Assembly: GCA_947095585.1 (NCBI GenBank)
Contig: OX352763.1
Span: 36,630,010 to 36,694,009, forward strand
From: Nephrocerus scutellatus
Taxonomy: Eukaryota > Arthropoda > Insecta > Diptera > Pipunculidae
DNA: 64,000 bases
Direction of reading: 5' to 3'
Position numbers and translations under genes: made by a program. The notes beneath the pieces were generated by a model. The model saw only the letters and a program-made list of their open reading frames with translations, was not told the origin of the DNA and did no database searches. Below, piece after piece: positions 13,342 to 24,342 of the stretch (positions are counted from its first letter, which is position 1; every line of letters begins with the position of its first letter).

Positions 13342-15045
13342 TTCTTCTTCTTCTTCTTATGTCCTATATCCCTTGTGGGTCCTATCGCGTGCGGTTCCTG
13401 GCAATGAGCTTCAGCTCTCTCCAACTATTCCCCAATTACCGAGACTCCTCCTTAACTGTTCTGCATCATGTATTTCTCGGACGACCCGTTCTTCTACCAT
13501 CCTGAGACAATAGATTCCATTGCATTGCTTAGTTTGCTATGGAACTGTCGCCTTTTCGGAGTGTATGACAAATCCACTGCCGCTTCCGTCGTTGGATGGT
13601 TGTGCCTATTGGTTCCTGACCCGTTCTTTGGTAAAGATGTTCGTTAGAGATACCGGAAAAACCTTAAGATGTTCCGTATGCACCCATTTACGAACGTTTG
13701 TAATCTTTTAGTGATAGTAGCGGTCACCTTCCAGGTGCTGCTCTTATACAACAGCACACATTCAACATTTGAGCGGAACAGTCGCAGCTTGGTGTTTAAG
13801 CTGATCGCATTGTTTTGCCATATCATGGACATCATTCCAAACACTGATTTGGCTTTGCCGATTCGGTTGACAATGTCCTGTTCGGTTCCACCTTCGGTCG
13901 AGACAATACTTCCAACATATTGGAAACTCTCTACTCCCTCTACCGGCTGGCCAGCGATGGTAACTTGAGTTACTGAGTTAGTGCCGAGATTGATGATTTT
14001 GGTTTTGGCAGTATTTATATTCAAACCCGCAACATTTGCCTCCCTTTCCACGTTTGTTGTCATTTGGTGCAGCTCCATAATCCTGTGTGAGAGTAAACAA
14101 AGGTCGTCAGCGAAGTCCAGATGTTTGAGTTGAGATGTAAGAGTCCAACGAATTCCTCCGTTTCCAGTAGATTAAGCTGCGCGAAGTACATCGCTAATCA
14201 CCAACAAAAAAAGTATCGGCGATAGAATGCAACCTTGTCGTACCCCACTTAGGATCTCGAATTCCTCTGACAGCTTTCCTCTATGCAGCATTTACTTTAC
14301 TTTAATAATAGCTATTAGTTTATCGGGTATACCTTTCCTGCGCAAAGCGAGGCAGATAAACTGTCTGTTGACAGGTGCAGTGTTGACCGGAATTCAACGC
14401 ACTGTTCAATAATGATCCGCAGGGTGTTGATGTGGCGACACAGGAGGACCCAGTGCGGAAACCTGCTTGTGCGGCATCGAGTGTATCTTACAGATGTTCC
14501 TTAACTCCTCCCTTTTTATAGAGCTTGACAATCATTCCCTTCCTCCACTCGTCGGCGCCATCTAGGCCTTTCACCGGATGTTAGCTAGAGCGGTGTCAGC
14601 TCTTTGGTGATTCTGTAAACGGTTCTGTTATCGCACCTGATCGCTGCTTCCTCTGCTTCTGAGCCCAGGTTGTTAATATAATTACGTTTGTCATGTCTTA
14701 CACTACGCTGCACTTCTCTCATTTTTGTTCGATACGCGGACTCTAGCTCGATCCTCGCTGCTGCTGGTGTATCTACAATACGAGCTTTAAGTTCTTCAAT
14801 CTGCCTCCAGGTATCCTCGGTAAGGCACGTACTGTGCCTTGCCTGGCTTCTACCAACAATACTTTCCGCTCCAGATGTGAAATTATTTTTCAAAACCTTC
14901 CAATGTTCTTGGATGGTTGTCGGCAGTGACCTGCTGATTGCTTCAACTCCTTGCGATAAATGATACCATAAGATCTTGCAAATTCTTTGAACTGATGCAG
15001 TACGTAACTGGACAGTAGCTACCATAAGGTGATGATAAGAATTAG
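13342..15045 (-). mobile_element. LINE-E, 5'-truncated insertion with 7-bp target duplication
   Basis: Minus-strand LINE. Its 5' portion is the endonuclease-RT linker at 15025-14585 (VRHDKRNYINNLGSEAEEAA). RT pieces follow around 14500-14080 with decayed frames, and the C-terminal region is open at 14078-13644 (AGLNINTAKTKIINLG, YVGSIVSTEGG). The 3' terminus is a (GAA)n-type tract at 13342-13358 in minus-strand sense. The flanks carry the duplicate ATCACTT (13335-13341 and 15046-15052), and the sequence outside rejoins the two halves of element T's left arm. Clade uncertain; the C-terminal style differs from the RTE copies elsewhere in the window. Confidence 0.78.
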
Positions 15046-15637
15046 ATCACTTAGCGCGCTATAACACTTCTAGCTACTACAAGGCCACTGTTGGTTTTTT
15101 TGTATTATATTTTTTTTAAATTTTTAAAACAATTACCTTTATATCTGTCGTTAAATTAAAAAAAAATGTTTTTTTTAAATTTTATTTTCAAACGCGATTA
15201 TTTTGAAAAATGCTCTCGGATAGTTTCTTTGACAAATGCAGTATTAAAGCCTATTCAATTTTCTACAAACAGACCTCACAATGAGTTTTGACCTTACATA
15301 ACTTCACACCCGATAACTCTTAAACGCTTCCACCTATAAGGTAACAGGTGGTGTTTTTTGAAAGAAAATTAAATTTTTAAGATTTAAATTTTATTTAAGC
15401 CATACCGTTATGAAGATCCTAAAACTAAAGAAATAAAAATTTAAAAATTGTATTTACCAACACACAATTATTTCGAGAAATGCTCTCGGATACATATTTT
15501 ATAGTAAATACAATATTAAAGCCTAATCAATTTCCTACAAACTTATGGCTTAATATTGGTGCATTCGGTCAAAAACATCGAGATAGTGCGGGTTGTGTTA
15601 CTACTACGTATAAGAAAAGTTGCATGACGTCTCAGTG

Positions 15638-15899
15638 TTCCTGCAGCAACAGTGCAACAAAATTACACTTGGAACGGATGCACTCTTACCACTTCACTCC
15701 AGTGCATAATCGGCTTCAAACGGACTTGCCCAGAAGGACCTAATTTTGTGCGATGGACACCATTTTCATGCATCCATTTTCACCACCATTTTCATGTGTC
15801 CACTCACATAATTAGGTGCTTCGGTTTGAAGAAGATTATGAACTAGAGTGAAGTGGTAAGAGCCCATCCATTCCACGAACAATTTTGTTGCTGCAGGAA
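15638..15899. mobile_element. Foldback/MITE-like inverted repeat (~262 bp)
   Basis: The left arm starts TTCCTGCAGCAAC (15638) and runs to about 15745; the right arm is its imperfect reverse complement from about 15808 to 15899, ending GTTGCTGCAGGAA. Arms of about 90-105 bp share 'cttaccacttcact' and 'ataatc..cttcaaac', separated by a ~62-bp spacer with 'accattttca' repeats. No coding potential. It lies in the centre of element T, either as an insertion or as T's own core. Confidence 0.65.
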
Positions 15900-15955
15900 A
15901 ATTTTGAATTTGACGACCTTCATATCAGTATGGATTAAATAACTTTAAATAATAT

Positions 15956-17575
15956 ACATTATTATTATTATTATAATATGTGGGTCTTAAGAGCCTTGTG
16001 CACTGCGACCTTGAGGACTATTGTGCGTCCCTGATGTTTTACCACATTATGTGATTGCTCAGTTCCTTCGTGAATGCCACCACATCTGACAATGCGATTG
16101 GTCTGGCATTCGGCCAGGGAACTGTATGAGCCTTGAAATGTTTTATTCTTTTCTGAGTGAGGGCTATGTATACGAAGAGTGTGTGCTCTGACGTTTCCTT
16201 TGCCTCGTTGCAGAATCGGCAGCGGTCCGATTGTGATTTGCCCATTTTCTAAAGATGGCCATGGAATGGGCCATGTCCTGTCAAATACCAGACTAGTGTT
16301 CTTAGTGTATAGCGGTCCAGTTTGATGACTCTGTCCATATGACTAATGTTGTATTTTAGAAGCTTCTTGGCTTGTCTCATCCCAGACGAAGAATTCCATT
16401 CCGCTTCGATAGTAGTGTCTTCCCACTCTTTCATTTTTCTGTTGATGTGGCATTTGAAATAGGCCTTCCTTCCTTCTGTGCCTTCTCCTGCACAGAGGTC
16501 TGATGCCTCGTTTCCTGATATGCCTGAGTGTCCGGGAGACCACATAAGTGTGATTTTGTCGTTTTTGGCCAGTTCTTTAGAGTGGCAGAAGCAGCTCTAC
16601 GTTGTTTTAGAATAAAAGACTGGACCTTTTAGTGCTGCCCGACTGTCTGAGGTCACATAGATCTTGGTTCTTCTGTAACTCCTTTTAGTAAAATCCAGGA
16701 CCCAGACTTCTATTGCTTTAGTTTCTGCCTGGAACACTGTTGGAAATCTACCTAGTGGTATTCGTAGTGTGGTTCTGGGTCCGAATACTCCTGCTCCGGT
16801 TCCTGTGTTTGTTTTTGGTCCGTCTGTATCCCAGATGGATGCATGTTTCGAAGGTTGCTTATGATATTTTCAACTTGATTCCGATCGGGTATTTTAATCG
16901 AAAAATTCCTTTCGAAATTAGTTGTTTTTATCATTAGGTCTAATGGTTGGACAGTTAAATATTCCAAGTCTATTTTGGTTATGATACTAGAGTTTGTTTG
17001 CTTTAATTTGCTCAAGTATTTTTAGTTTTGTGGCTCTTGATACAGCCTCACTATTAACGTGTATGTGCAGGGGTGGAAGTTCTAGAAGTTTTTCCAGAGC
17101 TGCCGTTGGGCAACGTTTTGCTAAACATGCGTTGACAGGTAAAGTAAGCTTTGTTTGTAATATATGATATACGGGGGTTCCATGTTAGTTTTTTGTCAAA
17201 TACGACCCCTAAATATTTGGCTTCTGGCATTAATTGAAGCGTTTTGCCTTGGAATTGTATTGCTGGTAGCGATACTCTTTGCCTTTTGGTGAATAGGGTG
17301 CAAACTATCTTGTCAGGATTGACGCTTAGGCCAACCTCTTTGCGCCATTCTTTGACTTGTTTGAGAGCAAATTGCTGGCAGCTGGTCCATCACTAATAGC
17401 CACAGAAGTGGCGATAGGACACCGCCCTGTGGACAGCCTCTGGTTGCCGCTATTGTGATGCTTTCGTCGCCGAGTAAGGCTTGAATCTTTCTGCTTCTTA
17501 GCATGCTCATGACCCATCCTAGGGTAGAGGAGTCGATGCCCCTTGATCTAGCTTGTGTTTGAATTAAAGGGTGTG
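15956..17575 (-). mobile_element. LINE-D2 fragment: RT, RNase H and C-terminal zinc finger, reverse
   Basis: The minus strand starts in RT near 17570 (GIDSSTLGWVMSMLRSRKI) with the B-box 'GCPQGGVLSPLLWLLVMDQL' at 17470-17390. The YADD segment is missing (internal deletion near 17345-17390). Thumb/connection follows in broken frames, then RNase H; its last part is open at 16545-16249 (WSPGHSGISGNEASD). A CCHC-like tail 'CRFCNEAKETSEHTLF' is at 16210-16160. The 3' end is an (AAT)n run at 15958-15980. The RT-RNase H-zinc tail order fits LOA/R1-type LINEs. It sits inside the right arm of element T, where about 110 bp of the arm seems lost. Confidence 0.75.
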
Positions 17576-18082
17576 AAGTCATCTAAGGTCAAAAGTACGT
17601 TTACGTTAATTTTACAATCTTTCAATTTTAACCCTACTGTTGACCGAAATCATAAATATTGTAAGATGGATTTGCAGAAAATTGAATGGACTTTAACACC
17701 GCATATGTCAAAAAAATTATCCGAAAGCATTTTTCGAAATAATCGCGTTTGAAAATAAAATTTTAAAAAAAAAATTTTCCTGACTTTGACAAAGTTTATA
17801 CCTTTAATAGTTTTACGAATTTAAAAAAATTTGAACTGCATAACCTTAAAAATCTAGATTAGATCTACCTACCTTAAAAAGACTAACAATGACCTTGTGG
17901 CTAGAAGTGTTCAAATGTTACAGGTTGTGAAATAATGTAAGGTCACTTCTCTTCGCATTAGAACGGTACGTACACCACCGGGGTTGAAAATAGACCCCCT
18001 CTCCCTCCAATACGATTTTTTGCACGAACTCTACCAAGGAATCACTCCTTGAGGTATTTTCCACCTTAACGGATACACCCTG

Positions 18083-19019
18083 TATAGTGAATGGGCAGTG
18101 CAAGAATTGAAGTGGGTGGGTAAAGTAGTGTCCTATCTGTAACGCTAATTCCGTTCTGTTTCAGATTAATAGCCGAACTTGTTAGCACATAATTACTCTC
18201 ATCTTATAATTAGAGTTGCTTAACTTTTCTTGATTGTTTGTCTCAATTTAATTAAAAGGTACACTTGCAGGTTAAATGACAACTGAGAAGAAAAAGAAAA
18301 TATCGCGAACAGCATTCTCCTAGCTTCTACATTATTCCTCTTTTTGTATGAATATCTTTCTTTTTTTCGTCTTTGCAAGGTATTGCTATATCACCTCCTG
18401 TCTTTTTTTTAAATTGTTTCTAGCTTTGTCATCATTGCAAAGTACTATTTATTTACTATGAGAATCCACGTTGTAAAAAATACAAACAACGATGGCCAAA
18501 TAAGTTTTCCAGCCAATGTCGTGAGTTAGCAAACTTTTGTGTAATGGAACATTATATCTCCATTCGTCGTAGGTATGCGATAATTTAACTGACCGACTTT
18601 TCTAAATTGTCATCATCCAAGGGTGGTAGCAAAAAATTATTAAATATCATCGCAATCAATATTTCATCCATCTGCAGTTTATTCAGAGGAGGTTAATGGA
18701 TTTCTGCCATTAATTAATTTTATAACACATTGGTGTTTATTCATCGATATAATTGGATATTAAGCAGATAGATAAATCTCTTTATGGTTGACATCAATAA
18801 GAGTTAACGTTGGTGAGCTTGCACAGAGTAATTCTTGTCTTAGCAATAATGAGAAGTGACACACGTCACACAACACACAACAAGATAAGGCTGGGCTATC
18901 TGTTGCTTAGTTCTTGAAGTAAGTGTTATTTTGACATTGACACAACCATCGACCTCAAAATTCAGACATATTTCCAGTGTCAAACCTCTGCGGTATGAAA
19001 TGAATCGATTTACGCTTTA
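18083..19019. other. Spacer without recognised features
   Basis: AT-rich with no long frame and no repeat match elsewhere in the window that I could find. Confidence 0.4.
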
Positions 19020-20170
19020 ACACCGTTGTGTATTGTGCGAAATTTTAAAATAATTGTCGATCAAAATAATGCACCAACCGCGGCTGCTGTACGCAATTTT
19101 GTGAAAACAACTCATCAGATTGGCATTGATAGAACAAGTTATCCTCGTATTCGCCCAAAAAGCTCAGTCCTTGAATTTTCCGCTTACAAGGTGCACTTTA
19201 TTCATGCCTTGAAGTAAAGTGACCAGTCTCTTCCTTTTCACGTATTTTAATTTACCAGTTCTTATAAAGTTTCACTAAAGCCCAAGCAGACAGGGCTTTA
19301 GACAAACTGGAATATGACGCCGATTTATTGGAAAAATCATCTTTTCGAATGAGGCGCATATTATTTTTATGTAAAAAAGCAAAACGTCGTGGCTCTAGTG
19401 TTTAATGCGTAAGACTTCTGAGCGGGATCTTTTTCAGGGTCCCACCTCTCGCAAATGTCGGACAAACGTCCGAGACTAATAATTGTCACGAAAATATTTT
19501 AATTTGACATTCAGATACGGCTTAAGACTGTAGTGCAAAAAAATATAGCTCGCTAGAAGCCAGGCATTCCTAGGCGCGACAGACAACAATGGTCTGTCAA
19601 ATGCCAAATGCCTTTTTACGAGTATTTATAAAAAAGAAAAATTACCGTATTTGGTGTTCGGGAAACCCATACGTTGTTGTAGAGACTCTAATACAACCTC
19701 AGCGTCTCGAAGAGGTACTAGTTGAGTGGTTTTTGAAATGGCCGCATTATTGGCCCATTTTCTGGAAGATAATGATATCGTCAGCTTTACGGAAGTCAAC
19801 GGAAAGTGACACAAAGGTAAAGGCCTTTTCTGTAGCCAGTAGGTGATGAATTTGACGTGCCCTGATTCCAGCAGAATGGGACTATATTTCACATAAGTCG
19901 CACAACAATCGATATTCCGTGCATTAAGTTCAATATTCGTGTAATCAGACGGTTTGGTGATATTGCCTGTCCTACGCGGTGCTACAATTTGACGCCGTTT
20001 GATTATCTTTTATGGGGTGCCGTTAAATTTGGTATTTAGAATATTGGTCTTAAACAATTTGCCTAAAAACTATTGATTTGTAATATGTTTATATTTGAAA
20101 CAAAACACCGTCAATATTTTTTGACAGAACCAATACTTGGGCGTATCTTTAAAAATTCTTCTCTTTTAAA
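19020..20170 (+). pseudogene. Decayed Tc1/mariner transposase (copy with SINE inside)
   Basis: Broken frames keep the order of the family: 'LEYDADLLEK' followed by a decayed SDEAH region near 19310-19360; 'KKKNYRIWCSGNPYVVVE' at 19631-19684 (equivalent to NKQNCRIWSKDNP of the copy at 37.7 kb); a 'GPFFW'-like stretch near 19755; and a decayed DYxLWG segment near 19998-20020. A SINE lies between the first Asp region and the NYRIW region (about 19376-19600). No intact frame remains and terminal repeats are not resolved. Confidence 0.6.
19376..19600 (+). repeat. SINE copy inserted in mariner relic
   Basis: It reads 'gtcgtggctctagtg...aagacttctgagcggga', then 'tcccacctctcgcaaatgtcggacaaacgtccgagactaataa' and the end block 'gctagaagcca...aatggtctgtc', colinear with the copies at 24.3 and 37.3 kb. 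The head belongs to the 37.3 kb subtype, but its B box region is deleted. Confidence 0.65.
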
Positions 20171-20204
20171 AGTCATGCACTACACTTTAGATACGGTAAC
20201 TATT

Positions 20205-21985
20205 TGCTCGTCTTGACATTCGTAGCGACCCATAGCACTTACATCCATTCTTCCCAAGGTCATGAAAACGCTGATCAATTGTCAGCTTAAGAAATATCTT
20301 GAAACCGACGAAATCCTTAGTGACCGACAGTATGGATTTCGTGGGTAACGTTCTACTGGTGATTTGATGGTATATCTCACCGAACAGTGGAACCGGTCTT
20401 TGCATCAATTTGGAGAAAGCAAAGCTGTTGCACTCGATATTTCTAAGGCATTTGACAGAATTTGGCATTAAGCTCTTTTTTTCCAAAACGCGTGCTTATC
20501 GATTCGATGATAAACTGCTTAACTGGATTAGAAGCTACCTTTTGGACCGCTCAATTCATTTTGTATTGGACGGTTCCAAGTAATAAAGTTCATTACTTAT
20601 ATGCTGGCGTTCCCCAGGGCTCTGTTTTGTCCCCGACACTCTTCCTTATTTTTAAATTCTCTATATTAACTTCGCGTGCCGGTGGCTGGCTGGTGGGCAG
20701 AATTTTGTGATCAATTTTTAATACACTTCCCAAAGTCCGATTTTATTCAAACTTTGCAAACATGTGTATTTCTCATGACAATACTTTCTATTATTTGTCG
20801 GAGTCAGGCTCCCCTACAAATTTTTTAAAAAAATTTCTTCAAATTTTATACGCATGTGTATCTCCGATGGACAACACCTTTTGTGAACGTGTTGAAGCGA
20901 TCAGGCCCCGGGGTAGAGGGGCACCCATACAAATTGTTTACAAAATTTACCCGATTTTATTCAAACTGCACATTGTGTATTCCCGATTAGAGAATTTACA
21001 CGAAAAATTATAATTTTTATGGGTTGTTTTATTATTAATGATCTCTTATCTGTGACTTTTAATCCAATTAACTCCTTTACTGACGACAGCACGACATATA
21101 AGTTTGGAAAACGTCATCCACTTCTCATGTGGAACTCAAACAACTTCGTATGTTAAGCACGTTAAATTACGATTAAATTAAAGGCATAATACAATGAGGA
21201 GAAAACAACCGAGTAGAATTTAACGCTTCCAAAACCCAATGCTGTCTCCCTGTCGTCCAAGCGAATTCTAAATCCCATGCCATTATCCATGAATGGCACT
21301 AGCATCGAGGAAACTGAAAATCTCACAATTCTCGGTATGTGCGTTGACAAGCTTCGTTGGAATGACTGTTACCGTCGCCAAAGAGGCTGCGAAATGTTTA
21401 GATTTTCTATCCCGGTGCAATAAATATTTCACTCCCCCCTCTGATCTGGCTACAATATATAAGGCTTTTTTTCGCCCTAGACTTGAGTTCAATTGCTATA
21501 TCTGGTCTGGTGCGCCTAAGACTACCATGCATCAGCTAGATAGAATACAAAACCGCGCGATAAAACTTATCGGTGACGCAAATATAGCTAAATCAATAAA
21601 TCCGCTTGAACACCGCAGTAACCTTTCATGCTTGTCACTGTTCTATCGCTTCTTCTACCAGCAGTGCTCAAGAGAAATAGCCAGATGTATGCCACCTCTC
21701 CTTGAATTCAATCGCAATACTCGTGGCGGTCTAAATGCTCATCAGTTTACCCATCAAGCCAACCTTCGGATGTACCGGGCTTAGGGACTCGTTCTTCAAC
21801 CGTACAATACGTATGTGGAATGCTCTGCCAAGCTCTGTCTTCCCACATCACTATGATCCACAGGCATTCAAAACACAAGCTCATAGACATCTCCTCTTTT
21901 TTCCTACTTTTCCTCTCGGCCATTAAAGGGTGGGAACCCCCTTAAGCATGCGCGAATTATACAAAAAAGTAAAGATATTATACAG
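20205..21985 (+). mobile_element. LINE-B copy 2 (RT and 3' end), split by an S element
   Basis: RT motifs in order: KTLIN near 20262, 'LDISKAFDRIWH' near 20432, 'VPQGSVLSPTLFLIF' near 20600-20650, then the S insertion, then the rest of the palm (SFTDDS at 21070). The thumb is open at 21293-21784 (GAPKTTMHQLDRIQNRAIKLIG). The 3' end is 'aagcatgcgcgaattatacaaaaaa' near 21950. The endonuclease is missing, so it is 5' truncated. Its thumb frame is better kept than that of copy 1, but frameshifts occur upstream. Confidence 0.78.
20654..21030 (+). mobile_element. S element 1 (Helentron/DINE-1-like, non-autonomous)
   Basis: It begins AAATTCTCTATATTAACTTC right after a T run and ends 'tagagaatttaca...atgggttgtttt', so AAATTCTCTA and TAGAGAATTT form subterminal inverted repeats. 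The interior has two diverged GC-rich units ('ggccccggggtaga'). The LINE-B reading frame on either side (LFLIF / INDLLS in copy 1) gives the pre-insertion site: a T-rich tract with no obvious long target duplication. Confidence 0.7.
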
Positions 21986-22215
21986 GGCCTTTTTAAACCT
22001 CCGAGAGATAGCTTTACCACTAAATTTTCTTCTTAGCAGTTGGCAAGTCTCCTTTTGTTAACAGCAAAAACAATTTGTTCTTGCCCACATACATTAACCT
22101 GCAATTTAATTTCACCGTTTCTGCTTCTGCTTATTATCATCATCATAACAATATACTCAGATACTCAGAATACAGCATTTATATATTAATGAAGAACTAT
22201 AACGTGCACTCTGGA

Positions 22216-22255
22216 ATGGTTAGGTTAGGTTAGGTTAGGTTAGGTTAGGTTAAGG
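22216..22255 (+). repeat. (GGTTA)n tract
   Basis: About seven direct GGTTA units, followed by 'aggtggctgtcagtgg...ccgacacacttagacc'. The downstream block looks like part of a dispersed repeat rather than a telomere. Confidence 0.75.
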
Positions 22256-23393
22256 TGGCTGTCAGTGGAACCGACACACTTAGACCAGTAATATTCCATT
22301 TTGAAACCACTCTGGAATAGCTACTTCCATTTCCAATCCTTATCTTTGAATTCTATCAGTAATTTCGCTGCTCGTTAGTTATCAAATCATGAAACTTTTA
22401 TGTTCTTGCTAGTTACCAGAATGACCAGATTTGATCACAATACTTCAACTTTGGTTTATTCAATCAAACAATAACCTCCGGTGCTATTACAATAAATCAT
22501 TGAAAGATAAGATTCTGAAAAATATTTCTATTCAAAAGTTGAATGTCACAAACATACACAAGATCAAGATCATTTCATATTTATTTCAACTTCCACAAGA
22601 GGTAGTAAAATATTTTATGGGTTGAACAAATATCATAACGACTGGCAAAAGAGCTGGTTTGAACAGCTGATCATATAGCGATGATGAGATCTTCAAAAAA
22701 CGCAATTGGGCCAAATGTCAACTGAAAATTAATGAACTAGAATTAGTTCACGATCCACATATTTTCACGGTAAAGAACCTCGTCATAGTTTCTTAGGCTA
22801 TTTTGACACCGGCCTAAACAACAAAACTTCTACGGAAACACAAAATCTAATGTCATTGAGAAATTTTGATTTTTCAGACTACAACGCTATATTGGAGCAA
22901 AAAAAAAACTTTGTCTAGATGACAATAAAAAACGTGAGACCTACATAGTGCGATGCGATCATGTGTTCCGTATTCCGAACCCAGTAGATAAGCATTTTTT
23001 ATTTGGATCAAAGTTCTAGTGTCGAACTTGTGCCATTGAGCAAGGCAGGTAACCGCCGTTACTGCTTGCGTTGATGTGTTGAGATTATTATAAATTAAAT
23101 TTTTGTAGGAATTTTTACACGACATAGTTATGGGTAAAGGTCTATACATTACACAGTCGACGTGTTTTATTACCATTAACGTAAAAGTGAGGCGCGTGCG
23201 GATATTTGGCGTTTGCAGGAATGTAATCGCACTTAAAAACAACTATTGGCGGCGCTGTTCGTAATTAACAAGAATTTAAAAATTGCTCACTATCGCACTT
23301 AATATGCGGCAATTGATGTAATTGCTTAACCGAAAGTTCACCTTGCACAGCATTGTAGTGCAATTTTTAGTGGGGTAGGTAATGTCGCTTATA
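22256..23393. other. Spacer without recognised genes
   Basis: The 122-codon reverse frame at 22874-23242 shows no family motif, and I treat it as chance. No repeat was recognised. Confidence 0.4.
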
Positions 23394-23979
23394 TCGGGTG
23401 TTTCAACAGGTGCGCTTCAACTTTTCTGCAATAGGGACGGCGAACGACGCCATAATTTTTATTGTTCTTTTGTCATTTAGAAACTTAATTAGTATACATT
23501 TTATCATGGAACGCTACACATGTGAACAGCGATTGCAAATCGTGCAAATTTTTTATCAAAATAATCGTTCTGTTGCCGCTACTTTAAGAGCATTACGGCC
23601 ATTTTACGGTCCATTTAACAAGCTAGCCCGTTCGACAATCGATTTTACGTAAAGGTAAAGATCTTGGCCTACATCTGTATAAGATCAAGCTGACACAACA
23701 ACTAAAGCCGTTTGACCATTTGAAGCGACGCCGATTCGTGAATTGGGCTCAAGAGCAAATCGAAAATGATGCAGATTTTCACCGAAAAATCATCTTCAGC
23801 GATGAGGCTCACTTCGTAAAACGTGCACGCGGTGGTCATGCAAAAGAAATCGAGTTTCATACTTAAATGTATCATATGTATATGTTCAAATTCGTTAATA
23901 AAAAAAAGGTAGTTCAAAAGTCGAACAGTTTGTGTTTTATTCAAAAAAAAAGTTGAAGTGCTCTTATTGAAAAACCCTA
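23394..23979 (+). mobile_element. Internally deleted Tc1/mariner element with TIRs
   Basis: Terminal inverted repeats of about 30 bp: 'cgggtgtttcaac...gcgcttcaactttt' at the left and the complement of 'aaaagttgaagtgctc...ttgaaaaaccct' at the right, flanked by TA on both sides (23392-23393, 23980-23981). Inside, a transposase start (MERYTCEQRLQIVQIFYQNN, 23504 on) gives the N-terminal helix-turn-helix. A stop and frame break follow at 23650, then 'HRKIIFSDEAHF' with the first catalytic Asp near 23790, then the frame ends at 23863. The rest of the DDE domain is deleted. At 586 bp it could only be moved in trans. Confidence 0.8.
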
Positions 23980-24342
23980 TATAATTGGCAAACTATATAG
24001 CTACGAGTACGCCTTAGTTTTTTATTTCGGTTATTTGAAAAAGAAGGAAAAAGTGGCGCTTATAAGAAAAAAATTTAAGTGCACGAAAAATTGTTTTATC
24101 CAAAGAATAGAAGGCATCTTAGCATCTGATAACTACAGAAAGAATTTAATGAACTAATAGTGAAAGAATGGCAGGAAGGCGGGAAGCCACGATATTATGC
24201 TTAATACAAAAACATCAGCAAATATATGAAAACGTGCAGCAATTAATGAAGTGGTAGATGGAACCCGTCGAAACACGACCGATTAAGGATGGTTAATTTG
24301 GATAAAATATTTAGAAAAAATAAATGTGTAACCAACCATATG
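23980..24342. other. Spacer
   Basis: AT-rich with no recognisable feature. Confidence 0.4.

Larger units (their letters stand above)
13187..18082. mobile_element. Element 'T': long inverted-repeat DNA element carrying nested insertions
   Basis: The left end CAGGGTGTATCCGTTAAGG (13187 on) is repeated in inverse orientation at the right end (CACCCTG ending at 18082). Similarity continues inward for hundreds of bases: 'aatcgtattggaggg' and 'cacctgcggtgtacgtaac' on the left pair with 17985-18020 and 17955-17980 on the right; 'cttctagc..c.aagg' at 15068 pairs with 17897-17912; 'ttttcaaacgcgattatt' at 15188 pairs with 17735-17760. After removing LINE-E, LINE-D2 and the foldback insert, about 1.3-1.6 kb remains. 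No transposase frame is visible, so it is non-autonomous. A TA follows the right end, while TG precedes the left end, so a TA target duplication is possible but not intact. Confidence 0.6.

Noticed and set aside
22216..22255. Telomere or chromosome end
   Set aside because: Only about seven GGTTA units, internal in the window, and flies lack TTAGG telomeres.
22874..23242. 122-codon minus-strand frame
   Set aside because: No recognised motif, no splice or promoter context; AT-rich chance frame is likelier.
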